18,980 bases of DNA from RGIG8709 sp045537065 (GTDB lineage Bacteria; Bacillota; Clostridia; Monoglobales; Monoglobaceae), in NCBI GenBank assembly GCA_045537065.1, contig JAZSOT010000016.1:1-18980 (forward strand), in the 5' to 3' direction. Below the pieces are notes generated by a model. It made no database searches and was not told the origin of the DNA. It was given only the letters and a program-made list of their open reading frames with translations. A program made the translations under genes and the position numbers. This document shows, in pieces, positions 12,372-18,980 of the stretch. Each line of letters opens with the position of its first letter. Within the stretch, counting starts at the first letter, position 1.

Positions 12372-14354
12372 ATGGATGCAAAAGGTGAGATTTTAAAGTT
12401 AAGAGAAGAGCTTGAAAGGCATAATTATAATTATTATGTTTTAGATAACCCCGAAATAAGTGACTTTGAATATGATATGCTTATGAAAAGGCTTATTGAG
12501 CTTGAGGGGAAGTATCCTGAATATCAGGATGAAAACTCCCCCACAAAAAGAGTGGGAGGCAGTGTTTTAGAGGGTTTTTCTCAGGTTGAACATATAGTTA
12601 AAATGGAAAGTCTCGCTGATGTTTTTTCAGAGCAGGAGCTTTATGATTTTGACGGAAGAGTGAAATCAGGTCTTGAAAATGAACCTTATGAATATGTTGT
12701 AGAAATGAAAATAGACGGACTTTCCGTATCTCTTGAATATGAAAACGGAAAATTCAAAAGAGGCTCCACCAGAGGGGACGGAACAGTTGGGGAAGATATA
12801 ACGGAAAACTTAAAAACTGTTCGCGCAATTCCGCTTTCTTTAGATACCGATGTTCCTTACCTTGAGGTAAGAGGCGAAGTCTATATGTCAAAAGCAACCT
12901 TTGAAAAGCTTAATGAGGAATGCGAAAGAGAGGGAAAACAACTTTTTGCAAATCCAAGAAATGCTGCGGCAGGGTCATTAAGACAGCTCGACAGTAAGGT
13001 AACTGCAAAAAGAAAGCTTGATATATTTATTTTTAATATACAAAGAGTAGAGGGGAAAACCTTTAAAACCCATTCGGAGGGCCTTGAATTTTTGAAAGAC
13101 CTTGGCTTTAAGGTAAGTCCAAGAAGAAGTGTTTTTGGAACTATAGAGGAATGCTACAGTGAGATAATGAGCATAGGGGAAGAAAGAGAATCTTTGCCCT
13201 TTGATATAGACGGTGCAGTTGTGAAAATAAACAGCCTCGCACAAAGAGAAGTTTTGGGAAGCACAACTAAGGTGCCAAAGTGGGCGGTAGCTTATAAATA
13301 TCCGCCTGAACAAAAAGAAACTGTTATTCGTGATATAGTTTTACAGGTTGGAAGAACAGGTGCAATAACTCCCAATGCAGAGCTTGACCCCGTGAGAGTT
13401 GCAGGCTCTCTCATAAGTCGTGCAACGCTTCATAACTATGATTATATAAGGGAAAAGGATATAAGAGTTGGGGATACAGTTGTTATACAGAAAGCAGGAG
13501 ATATAATCCCTGAGGTTGTGAGGGTTATAAAGGATAAAAGAAAGGGAACAGAGGCAGCATTTGAAATGCCAAAGGTGTGTCCTGCTTGCAATGAGAAAAT
13601 CGAAAGAATAGAAGATGAGGCAGTCACAAGATGCACAAATCCAAACTGCCCCGCACAAAAAATAAGAAGTATAATTCACTTTGCCTCAAGGGATGCAATG
13701 GATATTGAGGGACTTGGCGATGCGGTTGTTGAACAGCTTGCAGGCGAGAATATTATTTCGAATTCAGCTGACCTTTATTATATTAAAAAGGATATGTTGA
13801 CAGGCCTTGAAAGATTTGCAGAAAAGTCTGCAGAAAATCTTATTTCGGCTATTGAAAAATCAAAAACAAATAACGGAGATAAGTTTTTATTTGCTCTCGG
13901 CATACGTCATATAGGGGCAAAGTCTGCGAAAAATCTGATGATGAAATTCGGAAGTGTTGATGCACTTATGAATGCAGATAAACAGCAGATAACAGATACT
14001 CCCGATGTTGGAGAAAAAATGGCTGAGAGTATAGTAAATTATTTTTCAAATGAGAAAAACAGAGAGTTTATAGAAAAATTTAAAAATGCAGGAGTTAATA
14101 CAGAATATATTTCCACTGCCACGGGAAACAGCCTTGAGGGCAAGATATTTGTTCTGACGGGAACTCTTGAAAAATTAAAAAGAAGCGAAGCAAAAACCCT
14201 GATAGAAAATAATGGAGGTGTGGTTTCGGGAAGTGTTTCAAAGAAAACCGACTTTGTTGTTGCAGGGGAAGATGCAGGAAGTAAGCTTCAAAAGGCTAAT
14301 GAATTAGGAATTACTGTTATTACGGAAGAAGATTTAATGGGAATGCTTCAATAA
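12372..14354 (+). CDS. ligA: NAD-dependent DNA ligase LigA
   Basis: This is the essential replicative ligase that seals nicks using NAD+. The 660-residue protein has every domain in order: domain Ia (Tyr-rich, HNYNYYVLDNPEISDFEYD, about 15-35), the adenylation domain with catalytic Lys113 in VEMKIDGLSVS, and an OB fold (VLQVGRTGAITPNA). A four-cysteine zinc finger follows (Cys403, 406, 421, 426), then the helix-hairpin-helix domain (IEGLGDAVVEQL to GEKMAESIVNYF) and a C-terminal BRCT domain (about 583-660, GKIFVLTGTL). A GGGAG element precedes ATG 12372. It starts 18 bp after the dipeptidase gene. In many Firmicutes ligA is preceded by pcrA, which is absent here. Confidence 0.97.
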   Translation: MDAKGEILKLREELERHNYNYYVLDNPEISDFEYDMLMKRLIELEGKYPEYQDENSPTKRVGGSVLEGFSQVEHIVKMESLADVFSEQELYDFDGRVKSGLENEPYEYVVEMKIDGLSVSLEYENGKFKRGSTRGDGTVGEDITENLKTVRAIPLSLDTDVPYLEVRGEVYMSKATFEKLNEECEREGKQLFANPRNAAAGSLRQLDSKVTAKRKLDIFIFNIQRVEGKTFKTHSEGLEFLKDLGFKVSPRRSVFGTIEECYSEIMSIGEERESLPFDIDGAVVKINSLAQREVLGSTTKVPKWAVAYKYPPEQKETVIRDIVLQVGRTGAITPNAELDPVRVAGSLISRATLHNYDYIREKDIRVGDTVVIQKAGDIIPEVVRVIKDKRKGTEAAFEMPKVCPACNEKIERIEDEAVTRCTNPNCPAQKIRSIIHFASRDAMDIEGLGDAVVEQLAGENIISNSADLYYIKKDMLTGLERFAEKSAENLISAIEKSKTNNGDKFLFALGIRHIGAKSAKNLMMKFGSVDALMNADKQQITDTPDVGEKMAESIVNYFSNEKNREFIEKFKNAGVNTEYISTATGNSLEGKIFVLTGTLEKLKRSEAKTLIENNGGVVSGSVSKKTDFVVAGEDAGSKLQKANELGITVITEEDLMGMLQ

Positions 14355-14355
14355 T

Positions 14356-14384
14356 TTGACATTCGACATAAAATGTGGTATTAT
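14356..14384 (+). promoter_or_regulatory. Sigma-A promoter of the lysA-scpAB operon
   Basis: The -35 box is TTGACA (14356-14361), 1 bp after the ligA stop. The -10 box is TATTAT (14379-14384), with a 17 bp spacer ending in TGTGG. From the spacer end through the -10, TGTGGTATTAT is identical to the tRNA operon promoter. Confidence 0.88.
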
Positions 14385-14408
14385 TAGGCTATATGAGGAG
14401 GCATAAAA

Positions 14409-15707
14409 ATGGGATTTGTAATGGATTGTATAGGTGTAAATGAAAAAGGAAATTTATCCATTGGCGGGGCAGATGTTAAAGATGTTGCAAAGGAATACGG
14501 AACCCCCTGCTATGTAATGGATGAAAATGCTATAAGAAAGAATATAAGAGAATATAAAGATTCCATTGATAAGTGCTATCCGGAGGGGCTTGTTTTGTAT
14601 GCAAGCAAGGCTCTTTCCTGCAAAAGAATGTATGAAATAGCAAAAGAAGAGGGTATTGGAGTTGATGTTGTTTCAGGAGGAGAAATATATACTGCCCTGA
14701 AAGCGGGATTTCCAACCGAGAAGATATATTTCCACGGAAACAATAAAACAAAGGATGAACTCAAGTTTGCTCTTGAAAACAATATCGGAAGATACGTTGT
14801 TGATAATATAGAAGAAATGGAGCTTTTAAATTCCCTTGCAGAAAAGATGGAGAAGAAAGCTGATATTTTATTCAGAATAAAACCTGGAATAGATGCTCAC
14901 ACTCACAGCTTTGTTATGACAGGGCAGATAGATTCAAAATTTGGTTTTGCCCTTGAGACAGGTGAGGCAGAATATGCAATAAAATATGGGGCAAAGCTTG
15001 AAAGCCTTAACCTTGTGGGTATTCATTGTCATATTGGCTCGCAGATTTTTGAGCTTGAACCATTTAAGCTTGCGGCAAAGGTTATGCTTAACTTTATGGC
15101 AGATATGAAAGAAAAATACGGAGCGCATTTGACAGAACTTGATTTGGGCGGTGGCTTTGGTATAAAATACACCAAAAAGGACAAGCCTCTTGATTATGGA
15201 GCATATATTGTTGCAGTTTCCGAAACGGTGAAAGGTATTTGCGAGGAAAAAGGACTTTCTCTTCCTAAAATTATTATGGAACCTGGCAGGTCTTTAGTTG
15301 GTTCTGCAGGGCTCACAGTTTACACAGTTGGCTCAGTTAAGGAAATTCCAGAGGTAAGAACCTATGTGTCTGTTGACGGGGGAATGGGAGATAATCCAAG
15401 ATTTATTTTGTATAATGCAGAATATGATGCTGTCCTTGTAGAAAATCCCGAAGGCGAAAGAAATAATATGGTAACCATCGTTGGGAAATGCTGCGAATCA
15501 GGAGATATATTGATTGAAAATATTAAAATGCCTGAGATTAAGGCGGGAGATTTGCTTGCAGTTTTATCAACAGGTGCATATAACTATTCTATGGCAAGTA
15601 ATTATAACAGAATACCAAGACCTCCCGTTGTTATGGTAAGGGATGGAGAAACATATCTTGCAGTAAAGAGAGAATCCTATGAGGATTTACTTAAAAATGA
15701 TATTTAG
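14409..15707 (+). CDS. lysA: Diaminopimelate decarboxylase
   Basis: LysA is the PLP enzyme that converts meso-diaminopimelate to L-lysine, the last step of lysine synthesis. The 432-residue protein shows the fold-III PLP lysine in LYASKALSC (Lys67), GVDVVSGGEIYTAL, HCHIGSQI, the phosphate-binding glycine motif LDLGGGFGI, MEPGRSLVG, and the active-site motif CCESGDIL near the C-terminus that separates DAP decarboxylases from arginine/ornithine ones. The start at ATG 14409 follows GAGGAGG (14395-14401) by 7 bases. No lysine riboswitch fits in the 24 bases between the -10 and the start codon. It heads a six-gene transcript with scpAB. Confidence 0.96.
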   Translation: MGFVMDCIGVNEKGNLSIGGADVKDVAKEYGTPCYVMDENAIRKNIREYKDSIDKCYPEGLVLYASKALSCKRMYEIAKEEGIGVDVVSGGEIYTALKAGFPTEKIYFHGNNKTKDELKFALENNIGRYVVDNIEEMELLNSLAEKMEKKADILFRIKPGIDAHTHSFVMTGQIDSKFGFALETGEAEYAIKYGAKLESLNLVGIHCHIGSQIFELEPFKLAAKVMLNFMADMKEKYGAHLTELDLGGGFGIKYTKKDKPLDYGAYIVAVSETVKGICEEKGLSLPKIIMEPGRSLVGSAGLTVYTVGSVKEIPEVRTYVSVDGGMGDNPRFILYNAEYDAVLVENPEGERNNMVTIVGKCCESGDILIENIKMPEIKAGDLLAVLSTGAYNYSMASNYNRIPRPPVVMVRDGETYLAVKRESYEDLLKNDI

Positions 15708-15719
15708 AGGTAGATATAA

Positions 15720-16388
15720 ATGGTAAGTAGATTTGAGAGTTGGTTTGGCAACGGTGCAATGGGTATAGCACAGCTTTTGATAACGGCTTTATGTGTGTTT
15801 TTTGCAATATCTATTCACGAGGTGGGACACGGACTTGCGGCACATTTTTTGGGTGATGATACTGCTAAAAACTCAGGAAGACTTTCTATAAATCCTATAG
15901 ACCATCTTGACCCTATCGGTGCTATTTGTCTTTTTCTTTTTGGATTTGGATGGGCAAATCCCGTTCCTGTAAATCCAAGAAATTTCAGCAAGGTTTCAAT
16001 GAAAAGCGGTATGGTGATAACCTCTCTTGCAGGCCCTGTAACCAATATAATTGTTGCTTTTGTCTCTCTTTTTATTATGAGAGTTCTGGGACTTTTGCCT
16101 GTTAATATTGTTATAACCGTGCTTTATATACTTCTTTCTTCTATGGTAAGCTTAAATCTTGGTCTTGCAGTGTTTAACTTAATCCCTATTCCGCCACTTG
16201 ACGGATATAAGATTTTAAGTGCAATACTTCCGCCAAAATATTATTTCAAGCTTATGCAGTATGAAAGATTTGGTTTTATTGTATTGCTACTTTTTATCTA
16301 TCTTCCCATATTTAATGGACTCCTTTCAGGTGCGGTTATGGGTATATACAGATTTTTGAATTTTATTTTGAATTTCCTACCATTTTAG
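15720..16388 (+). CDS. M50 family site-2 protease-like membrane metalloprotease
   Basis: This 222-residue integral membrane protein is of the short YwhC-type M50 group. Zinc motif HEVGH (about residues 33-37) lies in the first core helix; DHLDPIG, SLAGPVTN and the third-ligand motif NLIPIPPLDGYKIL follow in the usual order. About five or six hydrophobic segments are present. It has no PDZ or CBS domain. Its substrates are unknown; a gene of this type often precedes scpA in Clostridia. ATG 15720 follows AGAGGTAG, 12 bp after lysA; scpA begins 8 bp after its stop. Confidence 0.9.
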   Translation: MVSRFESWFGNGAMGIAQLLITALCVFFAISIHEVGHGLAAHFLGDDTAKNSGRLSINPIDHLDPIGAICLFLFGFGWANPVPVNPRNFSKVSMKSGMVITSLAGPVTNIIVAFVSLFIMRVLGLLPVNIVITVLYILLSSMVSLNLGLAVFNLIPIPPLDGYKILSAILPPKYYFKLMQYERFGFIVLLLFIYLPIFNGLLSGAVMGIYRFLNFILNFLPF

Positions 16389-16396
16389 AGGTATAA

Positions 16397-17152
16397 ATGA
16401 ATCAGTTAACATTTAATCTGGAGTCATTCAAAGGGCCTCTTGACCTTTTGTTGGTTCTTATAAAAAAGAATAAAGTAAATATTTATGACATCCCGATTAG
16501 TGAGATTTTGGAGCAATATCTCAAGGTTATGGACGAGATGAAAGAGCTTGATATGGAAGTTTCAAGTGAGTTTTTAGTCCTTGCAGCAACCCTCCTACAG
16601 ATCAAGTCAAAAATGCTTCTTCCGTCCGAAAATGAAGAGGAAGAGCAGGAAGACCCAAGAGAAGAGCTTGTAAGACGTCTTGTTGAATATAAGAAATTCA
16701 AGGAAAAAAGTGAGTTTTTAAAGGAACTACAAAACACAGGGTATGACAGATTTTTTAAGCTCCCCGATTTGATAGAAAGGCCCCCCGTTGTTTATGATTA
16801 TTCAAATTTAGATGGCTATGCTTTGTTTGAAGCATATAAAACTTCTCTTATAAGGCTTGAAAGAAAGCTTTTACCGCCGAAGAAATCCTTTAGCGGTATT
16901 GTGGGCAGAGAAAAAAGCTCTGTAAGAGAAAAAGTTAAAAAAATCTGGACAAGGCTTATTAAGAAAACAAAGCTTCTTTTTAAGGATATATTCAGTGAGG
17001 AAAAAACAAGAACGGAGGCAGTTGCATCTTTTATTGCGGTGCTTGAGCTTATAAAAATGAAAAAAATCCGTGTTGACGGGGATAATGAAAACTGTGTTAT
17101 AACAGTTATTGATAAAACTGAGAATTTTAACCTTGAGGGTATTGAGGATTAA
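16397..17152 (+). CDS. scpA: Segregation and condensation protein A
   Basis: ScpA is the kleisin subunit that links the two heads of the SMC dimer in the bacterial condensin. The 251-residue protein opens with the family signature FNLESFKGPLDLLLVLIKK, followed by the SMC-neck-binding helical domain. An acidic linker (ENEEEEQEDPREEL, about 75-90) follows, then a C-terminal winged-helix part ending with RTEAVASFIAVLELIKMKK. AGAGG precedes ATG 16397. Only 4 bp separate it from scpB, as expected for subunits made together. Confidence 0.95.
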   Translation: MNQLTFNLESFKGPLDLLLVLIKKNKVNIYDIPISEILEQYLKVMDEMKELDMEVSSEFLVLAATLLQIKSKMLLPSENEEEEQEDPREELVRRLVEYKKFKEKSEFLKELQNTGYDRFFKLPDLIERPPVVYDYSNLDGYALFEAYKTSLIRLERKLLPPKKSFSGIVGREKSSVREKVKKIWTRLIKKTKLLFKDIFSEEKTRTEAVASFIAVLELIKMKKIRVDGDNENCVITVIDKTENFNLEGIED

Positions 17153-17156
17153 TTAT

Positions 17157-17738
17157 ATGGAAGTAAACAAAATTGAATCAATTATCGAAAGTGTCCTTTT
17201 TGCCGCAGGTGATGCGGTGGAAATTGAAAAGCTTTGCGATATTTTAGATGTGGACACGAAAAATTTAAATTTAATAGTTGATAGCCTTGCAGAAAAATAT
17301 GAAAAAGAAAAAAGGGGCATAATGATAATAAGACTTGAAGACTCTTTCCAGATGTGCACCCGACCTGATTATAAGGAATATATATCAAGACTTATGGAAC
17401 CGAAAAAGGGGCAAAATCTATCAAATGCCGCTTTAGAAGTGCTTTCTGTTATTGCATACAGACAGCCCGTAACAAAATCCTATATTGAAAATATAAGAGG
17501 AGTTTCTTCTGATTATGTTGTGAGCCGTTTAGTTGAGAGAGGGCTTGTGGAAGAGGTTGGAAGACTTGATGCTCCGGGAAGACCCATGCTTTTTTCAACC
17601 ACTGAAGAGTTTTTAAGGTGCTTTAATTTAGAGTCCCTTAAAAGTCTTCCTGATTATGAAGAAATAAGAAACAGCGGAGAAATCGTAACAGACGATAAGG
17701 TTTTAGATAGTGATTCTGAAGTGCCGGTTGAGGAGTAG
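17157..17738 (+). CDS. scpB: Segregation and condensation protein B
   Basis: ScpB binds as a dimer to ScpA in the SMC-ScpAB complex. The 193-residue protein has the two winged-helix domains of the family, with IESIIESVLFAAGDAVEIEK at the N-terminus and ALEVLSVIAYRQPVTKSYIE plus VSSDYVVSRLVERGLV in the second domain. The frame is open from 17109, but ATG 17157 is chosen: a GAGG element lies about 9 bases before it and the family begins here. A short acidic tail ends the protein. The next gene begins 3 bp later. Confidence 0.95.
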   Translation: MEVNKIESIIESVLFAAGDAVEIEKLCDILDVDTKNLNLIVDSLAEKYEKEKRGIMIIRLEDSFQMCTRPDYKEYISRLMEPKKGQNLSNAALEVLSVIAYRQPVTKSYIENIRGVSSDYVVSRLVERGLVEEVGRLDAPGRPMLFSTTEEFLRCFNLESLKSLPDYEEIRNSGEIVTDDKVLDSDSEVPVEE

Positions 17739-17741
17739 TTT

Positions 17742-18314
17742 ATGAAATTTTTTTTCATTATTCTTTTGCTTTTTTTACTGCTTATTTGTTTGCTGCTTTT
17801 TAATAAGTCAGAGGTTGTCTTTTCTTATGATGGGGAAGCTTTTAAACTGAAAATAAAAAATTTTATCTTTAGCAAAAAATTTTCTTTTACAAAAAAGGAT
17901 AAAAAAAGTGCAGACAAGAAAATTGAAAGCAGTGAGCCTGAAGAAAAGGTTGAGGGTTATAAGGCGAAATATAAAGAGTATAAAAGTGTTATTAAAACTT
18001 TTATGAAACTGACAAGAAATAAAATAGAAATCAAAAACCTTGAGCTGAGTCTTTTTTATGGTTGCTCGGATGCGGCAAAAACAGGAATTTTGTATGGAGT
18101 TTTGTGGGGAATTGTGTCAGCTGTCCATAATGTACTGAATTTGTATTTTAATTCTGATTATCCGAAGGTAAATATAACGCCTGATTTTCAGAATAAAAAA
18201 TTTGAAATAAAGGTATATGGAATACTAAGAGTAAGACTTGTGCATATTATAAATGCAATTTTAAAAATTAAATTAATGGAAATAAAGAAAAACAGAAAAG
18301 AAAGGGGCAAATAA
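17742..18314 (+). CDS. DUF2953-type membrane-anchored protein, unknown function
   Basis: This 190-residue protein starts with a very hydrophobic segment (residues 3-20, almost only Phe, Ile and Leu), probably an uncleaved membrane anchor. A Lys/Glu-rich linker (about 45-75) and a conserved-looking domain (about 85-170, with LSLFYGCSDAAKTGILYGVLW and VNITPDFQNKKFEIKVYG) follow. These last patterns are the hallmark of DUF2953 proteins, whose genes usually stand directly before ytfJ/gerW in sporeformers. Function is unknown. Its ribosome binding site GAGGAG lies inside the end of scpB. gerW begins 2 bp after its stop. Confidence 0.8.
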   Translation: MKFFFIILLLFLLLICLLLFNKSEVVFSYDGEAFKLKIKNFIFSKKFSFTKKDKKSADKKIESSEPEEKVEGYKAKYKEYKSVIKTFMKLTRNKIEIKNLELSLFYGCSDAAKTGILYGVLWGIVSAVHNVLNLYFNSDYPKVNITPDFQNKKFEIKVYGILRVRLVHIINAILKIKLMEIKKNRKERGK

Positions 18315-18316
18315 AT

Positions 18317-18802
18317 ATGCCGGAACAACATCCGATACAGGGACTAATGCATACTGCAATGCAAAGTCTTAAGGAAATGATTGATGTAAATACTATAGTT
18401 GGAGATGCAGTTCAAACACCGGACGGAACAGTGGTAATTCCTATTTCAAAGGTAGGACTCGGCTTTGCCGTGGGCGGAACTGACTACACTATGAAAACAG
18501 GAAGCAGAGATGAAAAAGAAGCTCCCATGTTTGGAGGAGGCAGCGGCGGAGGTGTTTCTATAACACCGGTTGCATTTATGGTTGTTGGAAACGGACAGAT
18601 TAGAATGTTGCCCGTTAATCCTGAAACTTCAGTTTATGACCGTATCTTTGATATGGTGCCTGTTGCAATTGACAAAATCTCTGACGGCATCAGTAAGTTC
18701 AGAGGGAAAAAAGGAAAAAAGGAAGAAACCATTAGTCCAAATGTATATGTAGATGAGGTTGATGATTTACTGAAAGATATAGACTTCGGCGACGAACTTT
18801 AA
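18317..18802 (+). CDS. gerW: GerW (YtfJ) family sporulation/germination protein
   Basis: In Bacillus, GerW is a spore protein needed for proper germination. The 161-residue product has the family's conserved core: MHTAMQSLKEMIDVNTIVGD, TVVIPISKVGLGFAVGGTDY, a glycine cluster FGGGSGGGVSITPVAFMVV and the C-terminal VPVAIDKISDGI. The Lys-rich stretch (residues 129-136) and acidic tail (VDEVDDLLKDIDFGDEL) are variable in the family. AAAGGGG precedes ATG 18317. It ends the lysA-scpAB-DUF2953 run, although a separate forespore promoter inside the upstream gene is possible and was not identified. A terminator follows. Confidence 0.92.
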   Translation: MPEQHPIQGLMHTAMQSLKEMIDVNTIVGDAVQTPDGTVVIPISKVGLGFAVGGTDYTMKTGSRDEKEAPMFGGGSGGGVSITPVAFMVVGNGQIRMLPVNPETSVYDRIFDMVPVAIDKISDGISKFRGKKGKKEETISPNVYVDEVDDLLKDIDFGDEL

Positions 18803-18816
18803 AAAAGAGAAATTAA

Positions 18817-18847
18817 AAAAGCACTTTTCAATACGAAAAGTGCTTTT
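18817..18847. terminator. Bidirectional Rho-independent terminator
   Basis: The stem AAAAGCACTTTTC / GAAAAGTGCTTTT (18817-18829 / 18835-18847) has loop AATAC. The A-run before it gives a T-run on the minus strand, so it can serve both gerW and the convergent gene at the right edge. Confidence 0.9.
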
Positions 18848-18859
18848 ATGTTTTCTAAT

Positions 18860-18980
18860 TTAGTTCTTTTTAATAACAACAGCTTTGCCGATGGTAATAG
18901 GTTTTGCAGGACGGGAAATTTCTCCGTAGCCATTGTCTGTAAGCTCGGCTTTTAAGAAGCCTTCAATAACATTCATACCT
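18860..18980 (-). CDS. C-terminal fragment of an unidentified protein (5' part outside window)
   Basis: On the minus strand, 39 codons end in TAA at 18862-18860. The peptide contains GMNVIEGFLKAEL, TDNGYGEISRP and AKPITIGKAVVIKKN at its end. The frame stays open to the window edge, has codon use like its neighbours, and stops 13 bp from the shared terminator, so it is very probably the end of a real gene. I do not recognise the family. Confidence 0.7.
   Translation of the reverse strand, partial: GMNVIEGFLKAELTDNGYGEISRPAKPITIGKAVVIKKN

Noticed and set aside
14385..14408. Lysine riboswitch before lysA
   Set aside because: Only 24 bases lie between the -10 box and the start codon, far too few.

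Overview
The window is an AT-rich, gene-dense piece of chromosome from a spore-forming member of the Firmicutes, most likely a Clostridia-class gut-type organism. The support is the gene orders (rplU-rpmA-obg, rplS-lepB-rbgA-rnhB-yraN, lysA-M50-scpA-scpB-DUF2953-gerW), strong AGGAGG-type ribosome binding sites, SpoIVFB and GerW sporulation genes, a diaminopimelate decarboxylase, and leader regions in front of rplU and rplS. The genus cannot be told from the sequence. I see no phage, IS element, CRISPR array, toxin-antitoxin pair or defence island; nearly all of it is core genome.

Layout. 1-180: end of rpmF (L32) and its terminator. 239-504: a strong promoter, tRNA-Thr(TGT), tRNA-Tyr(GTA) and a UUCG-loop terminator. 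506-677: an unusual non-coding array of short hairpins with different stems, separated by a constant TCGATAT spacer that switches to its reverse complement (ATATCGA) half way. 796-1187: rpsT (S20) with its own promoter and terminator. 1238-2461: an MFS transporter. 2462-3600, minus strand: a SpoIVFB-type intramembrane protease preceded by an 81-residue membrane protein that looks like SpoIVFA without its LytM domain. 3668-6229: a radical SAM protein and its DUF2344 partner. 6226-8309: L21 leader, rplU, rpmA, terminator, obg. 8323-14354: L19 leader, rplS, lepB, terminator, then a tight run of rbgA, rnhB, yraN, an M19 dipeptidase and ligA. 14356-18847: lysA, an M50 protease, scpA, scpB, a DUF2953 protein and gerW, closed by a terminator. 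18860-18980, minus strand: the end of an unidentified gene.

The genes serve translation and ribosome assembly (L32, S20, L21, L27, L19, Obg, RbgA, tRNAs), DNA maintenance and segregation (RNase HII, LigA, ScpAB), protein export (LepB), lysine/DAP synthesis and sporulation. Six housekeeping promoters share one design: a TTG-type -35, exactly 17 bp, and a TATNNT -10; in five of them TGTGN stands directly before the -10.

I found no clear new multi-gene system. The observations most worth checking are the two-sided hairpin array at 506-677, the shortened SpoIVFA-like partner of SpoIVFB, the matched loss of the L27 N-terminal extension and the Prp protease gene, and the uniform promoter architecture.
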